From SXPK01 sp041168165 (GTDB lineage Bacteria > Planctomycetota > UBA1135 > UBA2386), in the NCBI GenBank assembly GCA_041168165.1, contig JBEELK010000137.1:1-8495 (forward strand): a stretch of DNA of 8,495 nt. The letters are read 5' to 3'. A program made the translations under genes and the position numbers. Below the pieces are notes generated by a model. It worked only from the letters and a program-made list of their open reading frames with translations, searched no databases and was not told the origin of the DNA. This document shows positions 1 to 8,101 of this stretch, one piece after another (positions within the stretch are counted from its first letter, which is position 1; each line of letters opens with the position of its first letter).

Positions 1-1019
1 ATTGCGTCAGCGGTCGCGCGCTGCGCCGCTTGCTCACTTTGCGTTAGCGACACGTCCGCGCGGTAGAGCACGAAGCGATAGCGACGCATCTGGCCATCGC
101 CCAAGAACGTGTCCGCGAGCACGCGCTGCGACGTGAACCCGTCCTGTAGCACGACGCCGGGTAGGATCGCATCCGATTGCGCTTGGTAGGCGCGCGCGTG
201 GTCCGCGCCACGGTGCAAAAACGCTGCGCTGCGCACGTCGATGCCGCCCAACGGATACAGATTGGGATCGCTGCTGCCCCCGGGCGCATCCTTGCCGAGG
301 TAGTCATTGCCGAGCAGCCAGTCGACGACGACGAACGGCTCGTTGCGGAACTCGGTGACGTAGAACGTTGACGTCAGGTAGTCGCGGCCGATGCCAGCAC
401 CGGCAGTGGCGCGGTGGTAGAGGCGAGCCTTCCGCACGCGGCACAACGACGTCTCTTGCACCGACTCGCCGTCTTGCCACGTCGCGCGGTAGGGCACGCC
501 AAACGTGTCGCGCACTTCGGCGCCAAACTCGATCGGCTGCGCTGCGACCGCGGGATGCGGTGCGAAGGGCTCCTCGAACGCCGTGCCCTGTTCGACGAGG
601 AACGCGCGCGTCTCGCCAGCTTGCAGCGCGACTTGCCACTGCGCTTGCGCGATGCGCACGCTCTGGTCGGGCCAACGCTGCAGCACGAGCCACGAAGTCT
701 CCGCGCCCTGGATCGTCGATGCGGAGAGGTCCTGCACGCGCCCCCACGGAAACGGCACCGACGCGCGAACGGTCTCCGTTCGCGCGGCGCCTTCATTGCG
801 GACCAGGATGCGAGCCTGAAAGTCGACAGGTGCATCGACGCCAGGGCCGCGCTCCTCTGGTGGCGGCGCGCCCCAATCGCGATCCGGCAATGTGCCGCCG
901 CCGGAGTTACCGGTGCCCGAACCAGAGGCACCACCACCGCCGCCGCAGGCAGCGAGCAGCAGGGCGAGCAGGATCGGGCGTAGAGAGGGCCAGCGGGCTC
1001 CGGTTGGCGAGTCAGACAT
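1..1019 (-). CDS. Secreted lipoprotein, 3' part cut off by window edge; RIFT-barrel-like N-terminal region
   Basis: The frame from the ATG at 1019 stays open for 339 codons to the window edge with no stop, so the C-terminus is missing. Residues 1-25 form a lipoprotein signal peptide: Arg9 and Arg14, a Leu/Ala-rich core (15-22) and the lipobox LLAAC with Cys25 as the lipidated residue. A flexible Gly/Ser/Pro linker follows (26-60, starting with five Gly). Residues ~66-145 read like the N-terminal RIFT-barrel domain of PcRGLX/YetA-like proteins: VRNEGAARTETVRASVPFPWG, then a 'QRWPDQSVR' stretch matching the usual 'RWPDGSVRWA' motif. That family includes exo-rhamnogalacturonan lyases, but the catalytic part would lie outside the window, so no enzyme activity is claimed. 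The ATG has no clear Shine-Dalgarno sequence. The gene is about 245 bases from the ABC cassette and is probably transcribed separately. The coding call is firm; the fold assignment is moderate. Confidence 0.85.
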   Translation of the reverse strand, partial: MSDSPTGARWPSLRPILLALLLAACGGGGGASGSGTGNSGGGTLPDRDWGAPPPEERGPGVDAPVDFQARILVRNEGAARTETVRASVPFPWGRVQDLSASTIQGAETSWLVLQRWPDQSVRIAQAQWQVALQAGETRAFLVEQGTAFEEPFAPHPAVAAQPIEFGAEVRDTFGVPYRATWQDGESVQETSLCRVRKARLYHRATAGAGIGRDYLTSTFYVTEFRNEPFVVVDWLLGNDYLGKDAPGGSSDPNLYPLGGIDVRSAAFLHRGADHARAYQAQSDAILPGVVLQDGFTSQRVLADTFLGDGQMRRYRFVLYRADVSLTQSEQAAQRATADA

Positions 1020-1053
1020 GCAGTGCGTGGTGCGCGGCGAGGAAGCGAGGATC

Positions 1054-1081
1054 ACCCTACGCAGGCAGCGCAAACCAACAA
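1054..1081 (-). promoter_or_regulatory. Weak sigma70-like promoter candidate for the lipoprotein gene
   Basis: On the minus strand TTGTTG (1081-1076) is followed after 16 bases by TAGGGT (1059-1054). Each hexamer matches the consensus at three positions (TTG, and TA...T). A start near 1047 would give a leader of about 28 bases before the ATG at 1019. In high-GC DNA such matches arise by chance, so this is only the best candidate in the spacer. Confidence 0.18.
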
Positions 1082-1118
1082 TGCCCGACCAGCATCCGCG
1101 ATCTCCACTGCACACCAA

Positions 1119-1210
1119 CTCGTTGCCACGATGCGACGGCATCGGCGATGCCAACGTGCGTTGCCGAGCAGCAACGAATCGAGGCATGCGCGGAGAGAAT
1201 CTGCAACGAG
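1119..1210 (-). other. Nested inverted repeats in the spacer: outer 8-bp stem around two hairpins
   Basis: The 246-base spacer 1020-1265 holds no gene. Read as minus-strand RNA, CTCGTTGC (1210-1203) pairs perfectly with GCAACGAG (1126-1119). Inside lie CGTTGC/GCAACG (1176-1171 with 1164-1159, 6-base loop) and GGCATC/GATGCC (1152-1147 with 1143-1138, 3-base loop). This gives a three-way-junction shape. The repeats share the GCAACG word, so alternative pairings exist. No U-run follows any stem, so this is not a canonical intrinsic terminator. It could be a 3'-end structure of the cassette mRNA, a leader element of the lipoprotein gene, or chance. Confidence 0.35.
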
Positions 1211-1265
1211 ACTCACTCGAACGCGAGCAACCTCTCGTGGTGCTACGACTGCCGCGCAGGTCGCG

Positions 1266-2645
1266 TCAGAATCCGCCGCCGCCGGTGGGGTTCTGTTGCG
1301 GCGCGGGCTTCGGCTCTGGCTTTGCTTCTGGCGTTGGCTGCGGCGTTGGCGTCTGTGCTTGCCCACCGCTTCCACCTGTGCCCCCGACTGCGGGCGTTGC
1401 GCCGCCGTCACCCTGTGCCTGCGGAATCGGAGTCGCCTGCACCGGCTGCTCTGGCGTTGGCACCGCGAGCTTCTGCGCGGCTTGCTCGTCGCGCTTGGCC
1501 TCGCCGCCTGCTGGCTGTGCTCCTTCTGGCTGCACCGCTTCCTTCGGCGCCTGCTCTTGCTGCGCCGCCGGATCGAAGAACTCGCCGACATCGCGCTCGA
1601 ACCCTGCGGCCCATTGCACGGGCAACGCGCAGACGAAGTCCGACGCGCTGCATCGCACAAACTGCATCGGCTTGCCTTCCATCGGATTGCCGGCAGCGAC
1701 TTCGAACGTCACGTCCTTGCCATCCTTCTCGTAGACGACGGAGACCGTGACCTTCGGGGCATCGAGGCCGTATTGCGCGAGTTGCGCGCCACCGAGCGGT
1801 CGCACGTAGTCCTGCGCCTGCACATAGCCAAGGCGCTGCACAAGGCTCTCGACTTCGATCTGCCGCGCAGCGCCCTTGCCCGCAGGCGAAGCCTCGGAGG
1901 TCCACAGCGACTCGCCCTTCTTGCGAACGAATGCGGCTTGCCCCGTCTGGTTCTTGACCTCGATGCGGCGAACCATGTCCGCCGGAATCTTGGCGACCGA
2001 CAAGTCGAGCCACTGCTGCGGGTCGATCGCGCGGTTCCACATCGGCACTTCGTAGAACGCGACATCGCGGCTATCCGCGCGACGCACGTAGACGCCGCGC
2101 ACGGTGTCCGTGCCCTGCGCGCCCACGTTGGTGTCCTTGCCCACCAGCAACTCCGCGATGACTTGCTGCTGCGCGTTGAACGCCTTGATGACGAACGCGT
2201 GCAGCGGATCGAGGCCGTAGTCGGCCAACTGCTGCTCGCTCGCGTTCTCTTGCACGAGCGTCTCGCGATCGGCCGGGATCGACGACAGATGCTTCCACAC
2301 CTGCAACTCCAACATCTGCGGGTTGACCGGCGCGCCGAACTTCTCGCCAATCATCTGTCCCAACACGAACCCCTTGTCGGTGCGTTGGAACTGGATCTGG
2401 TCGTATTGGATCGGCGGCTTCTGGTCGGGGTCCGCGCCAGGTTGCTGCGCGACCTCGGGCTGCGGGTCCTTGGGCTTGCCCAACGCAACGGCAGCCACGT
2501 TGTCGGCCGTGAAGCCTTCGAACAACTTGGGGACCTGCGCGGTGTCGACGAAGTTCTCCAGGTCGCCCTGGATCGTCAGCCAGGTCGGGACCGCCAGCAC
2601 CGCTGCGGCGATGGCGAGGATGGCATTGGCTTTCGTCAGGTTCAT
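1266..2645 (-). CDS. DUF4340 domain membrane-anchored protein, last gene of the Gld-like ABC cassette
   Basis: 459 residues. A single N-terminal membrane segment (~6-24, with Lys5 before it) has no lipobox or obvious cleavage site, so it is probably an uncleaved anchor with the rest in the periplasm. Two DUF4340-type units follow. Unit one (~80-216) has LADYGLDP (140-147), LLVGKD (166-171), GVYVRR (184-189), a 'FYEVP' strand and WLDL (212-215). Unit two (~220-358) repeats the plan with LAQYGLDAP (289-297), a GNPMEGKPMQFVR stretch (319-331) and 'LPVQW'. Cys332 and Cys339 in unit two could form a disulfide. Residues ~360-459 are a low-complexity Pro/Gln/Ala/Gly tail ending GGGGF. The start is firm: GAGG overlaps the stop of the upstream gene, 7 bases before the ATG and 9 bases after that stop. 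DUF4340 proteins commonly sit beside GldG-type genes; their biochemical role is unknown. The inferred role is a periplasmic part of this ABC complex. Confidence 0.93.
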   Translation of the reverse strand: MNLTKANAILAIAAAVLAVPTWLTIQGDLENFVDTAQVPKLFEGFTADNVAAVALGKPKDPQPEVAQQPGADPDQKPPIQYDQIQFQRTDKGFVLGQMIGEKFGAPVNPQMLELQVWKHLSSIPADRETLVQENASEQQLADYGLDPLHAFVIKAFNAQQQVIAELLVGKDTNVGAQGTDTVRGVYVRRADSRDVAFYEVPMWNRAIDPQQWLDLSVAKIPADMVRRIEVKNQTGQAAFVRKKGESLWTSEASPAGKGAARQIEVESLVQRLGYVQAQDYVRPLGGAQLAQYGLDAPKVTVSVVYEKDGKDVTFEVAAGNPMEGKPMQFVRCSASDFVCALPVQWAAGFERDVGEFFDPAAQQEQAPKEAVQPEGAQPAGGEAKRDEQAAQKLAVPTPEQPVQATPIPQAQGDGGATPAVGGTGGSGGQAQTPTPQPTPEAKPEPKPAPQQNPTGGGGF

Positions 2646-2654
2646 GGCGTTGCC

Positions 2655-4775
2655 TCAGTTGCCAAGCGATTCGAGGAAGCGGCGCTTCTGCGCGCGGCGG
2701 AAGAGCAGGACGGCGAGCCCGAGCGCGAGCACCACGATGCACGGCCCTGCGACGTTCGCAGTGACCAACGTCGTGCGCGTCGCGCGCAGCTTCTGCTCGG
2801 TGTCCCGGCGATCGGCCGCTTGGTCGACTTGGTCGCCGAGCAGCGCGATCTTGCGATCCGATGGCAACCGCGACTGCAGTGCGATCAGGTCGCTGTCTTG
2901 GCTGATCCAGTCGATCAGCATGGGGAAGAACGCGGCGCCAAAGATCGAGTATGGGCCACCTTGTTGGCGGTAGACGCCGCGCGTGAAGTCGTCGCGCACG
3001 AAGTCGCTATCGGCGAACGCGACGATGCGGCCCTTCTTGCTCGCGGCCAAGATGGGCTCGGGGTCCTTCGGCGCAGCCGCGACTGCGGCGTCGTCCTTCT
3101 CCTGCTTCGGCATCGGCGGGCCAACCTCGGGGTCCTTCGCAGCCTCGTCCGCGGGCTTTTGCGCATCGGCTTCCGCCTTCTTGCGATCCTCTTCTTCCTT
3201 GAGCTCCGACGCCTTCTTCGGGCGGTCCTTGCCCGCGAAGAACGACGAGAAGTTGCCCGACACTTCGAGCATCAGCGGAGCTTGGCGACGCGGCTCGCTC
3301 TGCAGGCGTTGCTGCAGCTTCTGGTTGAAGCTCGCGTTCGCGAGCGACTGCGACTGAAGGTCGCGCCCCATCAGCGGATTCAGCGAAGCCTGCGGATCTT
3401 CGATGACCGTGAGTGGCGATGACCACAGCAGCACGCGGCCCGACACGCCGTCTGGCAACGACGGCTCGACGCCATTGCTGCGCAGCTTGATCAGCGCTGG
3501 CCAATACATGCCCGGCCCGCGCTTGAACTGACGGAACGCCTTGAACAAGAACTCGTCCGTGTCGATGCCCGGGCGAAGCGTGCGGCGGTAGTAGGCAGCC
3601 TGCTCTTCATCGAGCTTACCGCCCATCGTCGCGAGCTTGTTGGCGATCTGCGGCTGCGCCCAATCGCCGTCGACGGCGTGGAAGAAGTATGGGTAGCCGA
3701 CTTGGCGGACCATGCCCATCTGCGTGGCCAATCCCATGTATTCAAAGCCGCCCGTCAGCGGGTTCTGCGCCTGGCCCGCCTGCGGCGCCAAGTCCGCGAC
3801 GATCTGGCCCGGCTGGTCGATGCCGTAGTGCAGCAACTGGTCTTGCCACTTCCACTGGCTGTCCTTTGCGTCGGCAGCCATCGGCACCTTGTTGCACTGA
3901 CGGTTCGGCTGCAGCCCGTAATCCGCGACGTCGGAGAACAGCACGATCGTGCCGCCGCGCATCAGGAACTGATCGATGACGTACTTCTGCCGATCCGTGA
4001 GGTCCGTCGGCCGGAACAGCACCAACGTCTCGATCTCGTCAGGAACCAGCGCGCCCTCGACGTCCTTGTAGTTCTGGAAGTCGTAGCGCTTGGAGACGTC
4101 CGGCATCGTGCGCAGGAACTCCCAGCCCATCGCTTGGCCCTGTTGGCCTGGGATCGCGGACGGCCACTCCATGAAGCCGAGCTTGCGCCGCTCCTTGGTG
4201 ACGACTTCCTTGATCGCAGGCGTCAGGATCGCTTCGGCGAGGAACGAGATCGCGGGCGCGACCTGCTCGATCACCTTCTGCTTGCCGCCGTCGTAGACGA
4301 GGCGAAGCCCCTGCCAGTGTCGTGACACTCCGACCGCAGTCGTGGTCGAGCTCTGCGTGTCGATCGGCTTGATGCCGATGCGCGTGCAGGTGTCTTGGAG
4401 CGCCTTGTCCTCGATCGGGTTGAAGCGCTTGACGACGACCTTGCCCTTGCCGATCTGGATCAGCTCGTCGAGGAAGTTGTCGAGCACGACGCGCGTGTTG
4501 CGCAGGTCGGAGGGCAGCTCTTCCTTCGGGCTGAAGTAGGCCTCGACGACGAGCCGCTTCTCCAAGCCGCCGACGATGCGCAGCGTCGACTCGGTCAGCG
4601 AGTAGAGCTGGTCGCTCGTGGCGTCAATGCGCGCGCGATGGCGCGTCGCGAGATAGACGACCTGCCCGAGCACCAGCAGCAGCAGCACACAGTGCAGCGT
4701 CAGCGAGAGCGCGAGGCCGGATTGGCGAGAACGGTTCTGCATGGCGAGATGCGAATGGTTGGATCGCATGGACAT
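2655..4775 (-). CDS. gldG-like: GldG-like ABC transporter auxiliary protein, periplasmic domain with two membrane anchors
   Basis: 706 residues from the ATG at 4775, whose A is the last base of the permease stop codon (TGATG). The frame is open further upstream to 5297, but that part lies inside the permease gene. A second ATG at 4769 suits the AGAAGGGG ribosome site about as well. A membrane segment at ~21-43 is followed by the family hallmark DQLYSLTEST (55-64) and a V-VEAYFS strand (75-82), where chains of this family begin 'D.T....YSLS..T..il..L'. The middle (~190-290) carries the Rossmann-like GldG/ABC_transp_aux region (KLGFMEW; ETLVLFRP; GGTIVLFSD). Residues ~515-578 are a Lys/Glu/Ala/Pro-rich linker, probably helical then disordered. 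GRIVAFADSDFVRDDF (582-597) and 'SQDSDLIALQSR' precede a C-terminal membrane segment (~671-692) and a basic cytoplasmic tail. No ATPase motifs are present. It probably works with the permease as the periplasmic or substrate-handling part; the substrate is unknown. Confidence 0.93.
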   Translation of the reverse strand: MSMRSNHSHLAMQNRSRQSGLALSLTLHCVLLLLVLGQVVYLATRHRARIDATSDQLYSLTESTLRIVGGLEKRLVVEAYFSPKEELPSDLRNTRVVLDNFLDELIQIGKGKVVVKRFNPIEDKALQDTCTRIGIKPIDTQSSTTTAVGVSRHWQGLRLVYDGGKQKVIEQVAPAISFLAEAILTPAIKEVVTKERRKLGFMEWPSAIPGQQGQAMGWEFLRTMPDVSKRYDFQNYKDVEGALVPDEIETLVLFRPTDLTDRQKYVIDQFLMRGGTIVLFSDVADYGLQPNRQCNKVPMAADAKDSQWKWQDQLLHYGIDQPGQIVADLAPQAGQAQNPLTGGFEYMGLATQMGMVRQVGYPYFFHAVDGDWAQPQIANKLATMGGKLDEEQAAYYRRTLRPGIDTDEFLFKAFRQFKRGPGMYWPALIKLRSNGVEPSLPDGVSGRVLLWSSPLTVIEDPQASLNPLMGRDLQSQSLANASFNQKLQQRLQSEPRRQAPLMLEVSGNFSSFFAGKDRPKKASELKEEEDRKKAEADAQKPADEAAKDPEVGPPMPKQEKDDAAVAAAPKDPEPILAASKKGRIVAFADSDFVRDDFTRGVYRQQGGPYSIFGAAFFPMLIDWISQDSDLIALQSRLPSDRKIALLGDQVDQAADRRDTEQKLRATRTTLVTANVAGPCIVVLALGLAVLLFRRAQKRRFLESLGN

Positions 4776-5509
4776 CACCCCTTCTGACGCCGGTAGTGCA
4801 GGACCAGCGCGTTCGCGTGCAGGAAGAAACCGCAGAAGCAGAGGTAGTAGACGACGTCGCGCGTGTCGAAGACGCCGCGCGAGATCGACTCGAAGTACTT
4901 GTAGGGGCTGATGCCGCCGAGCAGGTCCACCGCCCACGTCGGCAAGAAGCCAGCGATCCACTCCGCGACGCGCGGGAAGCCGAACGCGTAGAGGATCAGC
5001 AACGACACGAGCGCCAGCAGCAGCGCCACGATCTGATCGCGCGTGAGGCTCGACCAGAACATGCCGACCGCGAGGTAGGAGCCCGCAAGCAACAACGTCG
5101 CGACGTAGGCGCCGATCACCGGGGCCCAGTCGAGGCTGCCGTAGTTCGCCAACGTGATCGGCAAGCCCAGCGTGAACGCGAGCAGCACCGCCAAGAACGC
5201 GAGCGCGGCGAAGAACTTGCCCGAGATCAGGCTGCCGATGCGGACCGGGAAGGTCATCAGCAACTCGATCGTGCCGCTGCGACGCTCTTCGGCCCACAGT
5301 CGCATCGTGAGCCCCGGCAGGAAGAACAAGAACACGATCGGTAGCAGGCCGAAGAACGCCTGCATCGAAGCCTGTTGGCCTTCGACGATCTGCTGCTGCG
5401 CGGTGAGGTACATCAGCACGCCCAAGAACAGCACGCCGAACACATAGGCGATCGGCGACAGGAAGTAGCTCTTCAGCTCGCGGCGGAAGATGACAGCGGT
5501 TTCACGCAT
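4775..5509 (-). CDS. gldF-like: ABC-2 type permease, GldF-like
   Basis: 244 residues, the usual size for GldF-type permeases, with six hydrophobic segments at about 18-37, 51-70, 101-121, 131-151, 158-178 and 217-237. The N-terminus (RRELKSYFLSPIAYVF, 9-24) is typical of the family: an amphipathic stretch entering helix 1 at SPIAY. Between helices 2 and 3, EERRSGTIELLMTFPV (74-89) is the conserved cytoplasmic loop of ABC-2 permeases that contacts the ATPase. The start at 5509 is chosen over an in-frame ATG at 5542 because homology begins at MRETAVIFRREL and a strong AAGGAG site (5522-5517) lies 7 bases upstream. The gene overlaps the ATPase stop by 8 bases, so translation is likely coupled. 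It shares one base with the next gene. It forms the membrane channel of the transporter; direction and cargo are not readable from the sequence. Confidence 0.95.
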   Translation of the reverse strand: MRETAVIFRRELKSYFLSPIAYVFGVLFLGVLMYLTAQQQIVEGQQASMQAFFGLLPIVFLFFLPGLTMRLWAEERRSGTIELLMTFPVRIGSLISGKFFAALAFLAVLLAFTLGLPITLANYGSLDWAPVIGAYVATLLLAGSYLAVGMFWSSLTRDQIVALLLALVSLLILYAFGFPRVAEWIAGFLPTWAVDLLGGISPYKYFESISRGVFDTRDVVYYLCFCGFFLHANALVLHYRRQKG

Positions 5510-6464
5510 GGGCGAACTCCTTCGCCGCGGTGGCAGGAGCATTGGTCAAGCGGCGGAACACGTCTTCGAGGCTCGAGCGCTCGCGCACGAGTTCGAGCAA
5601 GGACCAGTTGTTCTTCACGACGAGGCGCGCGACGGCTTCTTCGATCGGGGCATTCCCATCGCCGCACTCGATCGAGCACGCGAGCGACCCATCGGATTCG
5701 ACGGTAATCGTGACCGGGCGCGCGGGGAACAACTCGGCAAGTTGGCGCGCGACCGCGTCCTGCGGCCCCTTCAGGCGCACGCGCAACGTCGATGCGGGCA
5801 TCGCTGCTACGAGGTTGTCGCGCGTGTCATCCGCGACGATGTTGCCTTGGTGGATCACGATCACGCGCGAGCAGGACTTCTCGACTTCCTGCAGGTAGTG
5901 CGTGCTGAGGATCACCGTGTGCTCCTGCCCGAGTCGCTCGATCAGGTTGCGCACTTCGATGATCTGATTGGGGTCGAGACCGGAAGTTGGCTCGTCGAGG
6001 ATCAACACTTCGGGCTCGTGCACGATCGCCTGCGCGAGGCCGACGCGTTGCTTGTAGCCCTTGCTCAACTCGACGATGTTCTTGCCAGTAACGCGCGAAA
6101 GCCCGCACAGCGACACCGCGCGATCGATCGCAGCCTTGCGCTTGCTCGCCTCGACGCCGCGGATCTCCGCGCAAAAGCGCAGGTAGTCATCCACTCGCAT
6201 CTCGCCGTATAGCGGCGTGCTCTCCGGCAGATAGCCGATGCGCGCTCGAACCTTGAGCGACTGGTCCACCACGTCCAGGCCGTCAACTGTCGCGCGGCCC
6301 GAAGTCGGCAAGAGGAAGCAGGTGAGGATCTTCATCGTCGTCGACTTGCCGGCGCCGTTGGGGCCGAGGAAGCCGATGACCTCGCCGCGCTGCACGCGGA
6401 ACGAGATGCCGTTCAGGGCATGTGCCAGACCGTAATCCTTGCGGAGTTGTTCGACCTCAATCAT
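5502..6464 (-). CDS. gldA-like: ABC transporter ATP-binding protein, GldA-like
   Basis: 320 residues, cytoplasmic ATPase of the cassette. All nucleotide-binding motifs are present: Walker A GPNGAGKST (34-42), signature LSKGYKQR (133-140), Walker B VLILDEPT (153-160) with catalytic Glu158, D-loop SGLDP (161-165) and H-loop His189. The Q-loop position reads GYLPESTPLYGEM, with Glu81 where most ABC ATPases have Gln; GYLPE..PLY is characteristic of the GldA/ABC-2 export subgroup. Residues ~225-320 form the C-terminal extension common in this subgroup, ending in the LEDVFRRLT motif (299-307). The start at 6464 is set by homology (MIEVEQLRKDYG). The frame is open back to 6668, but that extension is Arg/Pro-rich and not family-like. 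Only a weak GAAGG about 11 bases upstream could serve as ribosome site. First gene of the four-gene operon. Confidence 0.95.
   Translation of the reverse strand: MIEVEQLRKDYGLAHALNGISFRVQRGEVIGFLGPNGAGKSTTMKILTCFLLPTSGRATVDGLDVVDQSLKVRARIGYLPESTPLYGEMRVDDYLRFCAEIRGVEASKRKAAIDRAVSLCGLSRVTGKNIVELSKGYKQRVGLAQAIVHEPEVLILDEPTSGLDPNQIIEVRNLIERLGQEHTVILSTHYLQEVEKSCSRVIVIHQGNIVADDTRDNLVAAMPASTLRVRLKGPQDAVARQLAELFPARPVTITVESDGSLACSIECGDGNAPIEEAVARLVVKNNWSLLELVRERSSLEDVFRRLTNAPATAAKEFAHA
5517..5522 (-). promoter_or_regulatory. Strong ribosome binding site that fixes the permease start
   Basis: AAGGAG on the minus strand lies inside the end of the ATPase gene, 7 bases before the ATG at 5509. It supports this ATG over the one at 5542 and implies translational coupling across the 8-base overlap. 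Confidence 0.75.
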
Positions 6465-6510
6465 CGCAGCAGGGACCTTCGCAGGAGCATGGGGAACGAA
6501 TGGGAGCAAT

Positions 6511-6529
6511 CGCCGCGGGCGTAGCGGCG
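6511..6529 (-). other. GC-rich hairpin upstream of the ABC ATPase gene
   Basis: CGCCGC (6529-6524) and GCGGCG (6516-6511) form a perfect 6-bp stem with a 7-base loop, 46 bases before the ATPase ATG. The rest of the 211-base spacer 6465-6675 shows no convincing AT-rich promoter. At this GC content a 6-bp stem may be chance; it could be part of a leader. Confidence 0.2.
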
Positions 6530-6612
6530 GGCCGCCAAGACGGACGACCCGCGCGCCGACTCCCAGGCGCGCCGCGCGCAGCGTGATCGGCAAGGAGGCC
6601 GTCTCCACTGCA

Positions 6613-6646
6613 GCCGGCGCGCCGATCATGCCGACCGCGCGCCGGC
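6613..6646 (-). terminator. 10-bp GC hairpin just after rho, possible 3'-end structure without U-run
   Basis: GCCGGCGCGC (6646-6637) pairs perfectly with GCGCGCCGGC (6622-6613) around a 14-base loop, starting 30 bases after the rho stop codon. The following bases (TGCAGTGG) are not a U-run, so it is not a classical intrinsic terminator. It could protect the rho mRNA 3' end or assist Rho-dependent or non-canonical termination between rho and the ABC cassette. Confidence 0.35.
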
Positions 6647-6675
6647 GACCGGCAACGCGCGGCGGCATGGGCGGA

Positions 6676-8067
<1,392 letters not shown>

Positions 8068-8073
8068 CCCGGC

Positions 8074-8092
8074 TGCGCGCAGTCTGCGCGCA
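8074..8092 (-). promoter_or_regulatory. Hairpin occupying the ribosome-binding position of rho
   Basis: Two copies of the self-complementary word TGCGCGCA (8092-8085 and 8081-8074), separated by GAC, give an 8-bp stem with a 3-base loop. It ends 6 bases before the ATG at 8067, where a Shine-Dalgarno sequence would be expected and none is seen. It could limit rho translation initiation. Confidence 0.4.
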
Positions 8093-8101
8093 CCAGCGCC
8101 G

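Noticed and set aside
304..937. Minus-strand 147- and 187-codon frames inside the lipoprotein gene
   Set aside because: They are in other frames than the lipoprotein, whose frame has a signal peptide and runs unbroken to the window edge.
368..1750. Plus-strand 460-codon open frame and the overlapping 892-1734 frame
   Set aside because: Low-complexity Arg/Ala/Pro or Cys/Gly-rich products, running across both the lipoprotein start and the DUF4340 tail. Shadows only.
1023..3422. Plus-strand 799-codon open frame
   Set aside because: It is antisense to the DUF4340 and GldG-like genes. The translation is Arg/Leu/Ala/His-rich with no domain pattern, as expected for the shadow of a high-GC coding strand.
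4776..5297. N-terminal extension of the GldG-like frame to 5297
   Set aside because: It lies entirely within the permease gene in another frame and lacks membrane segments. The real start is at 4775 or 4769.
6465..6668. 68-residue N-terminal extension of the ABC ATPase (ATG at 6668)
   Set aside because: The extension is Arg/Pro/Ala-rich, unlike the family, and covers the hairpins after rho. The family start MIEVEQL lies at 6464.
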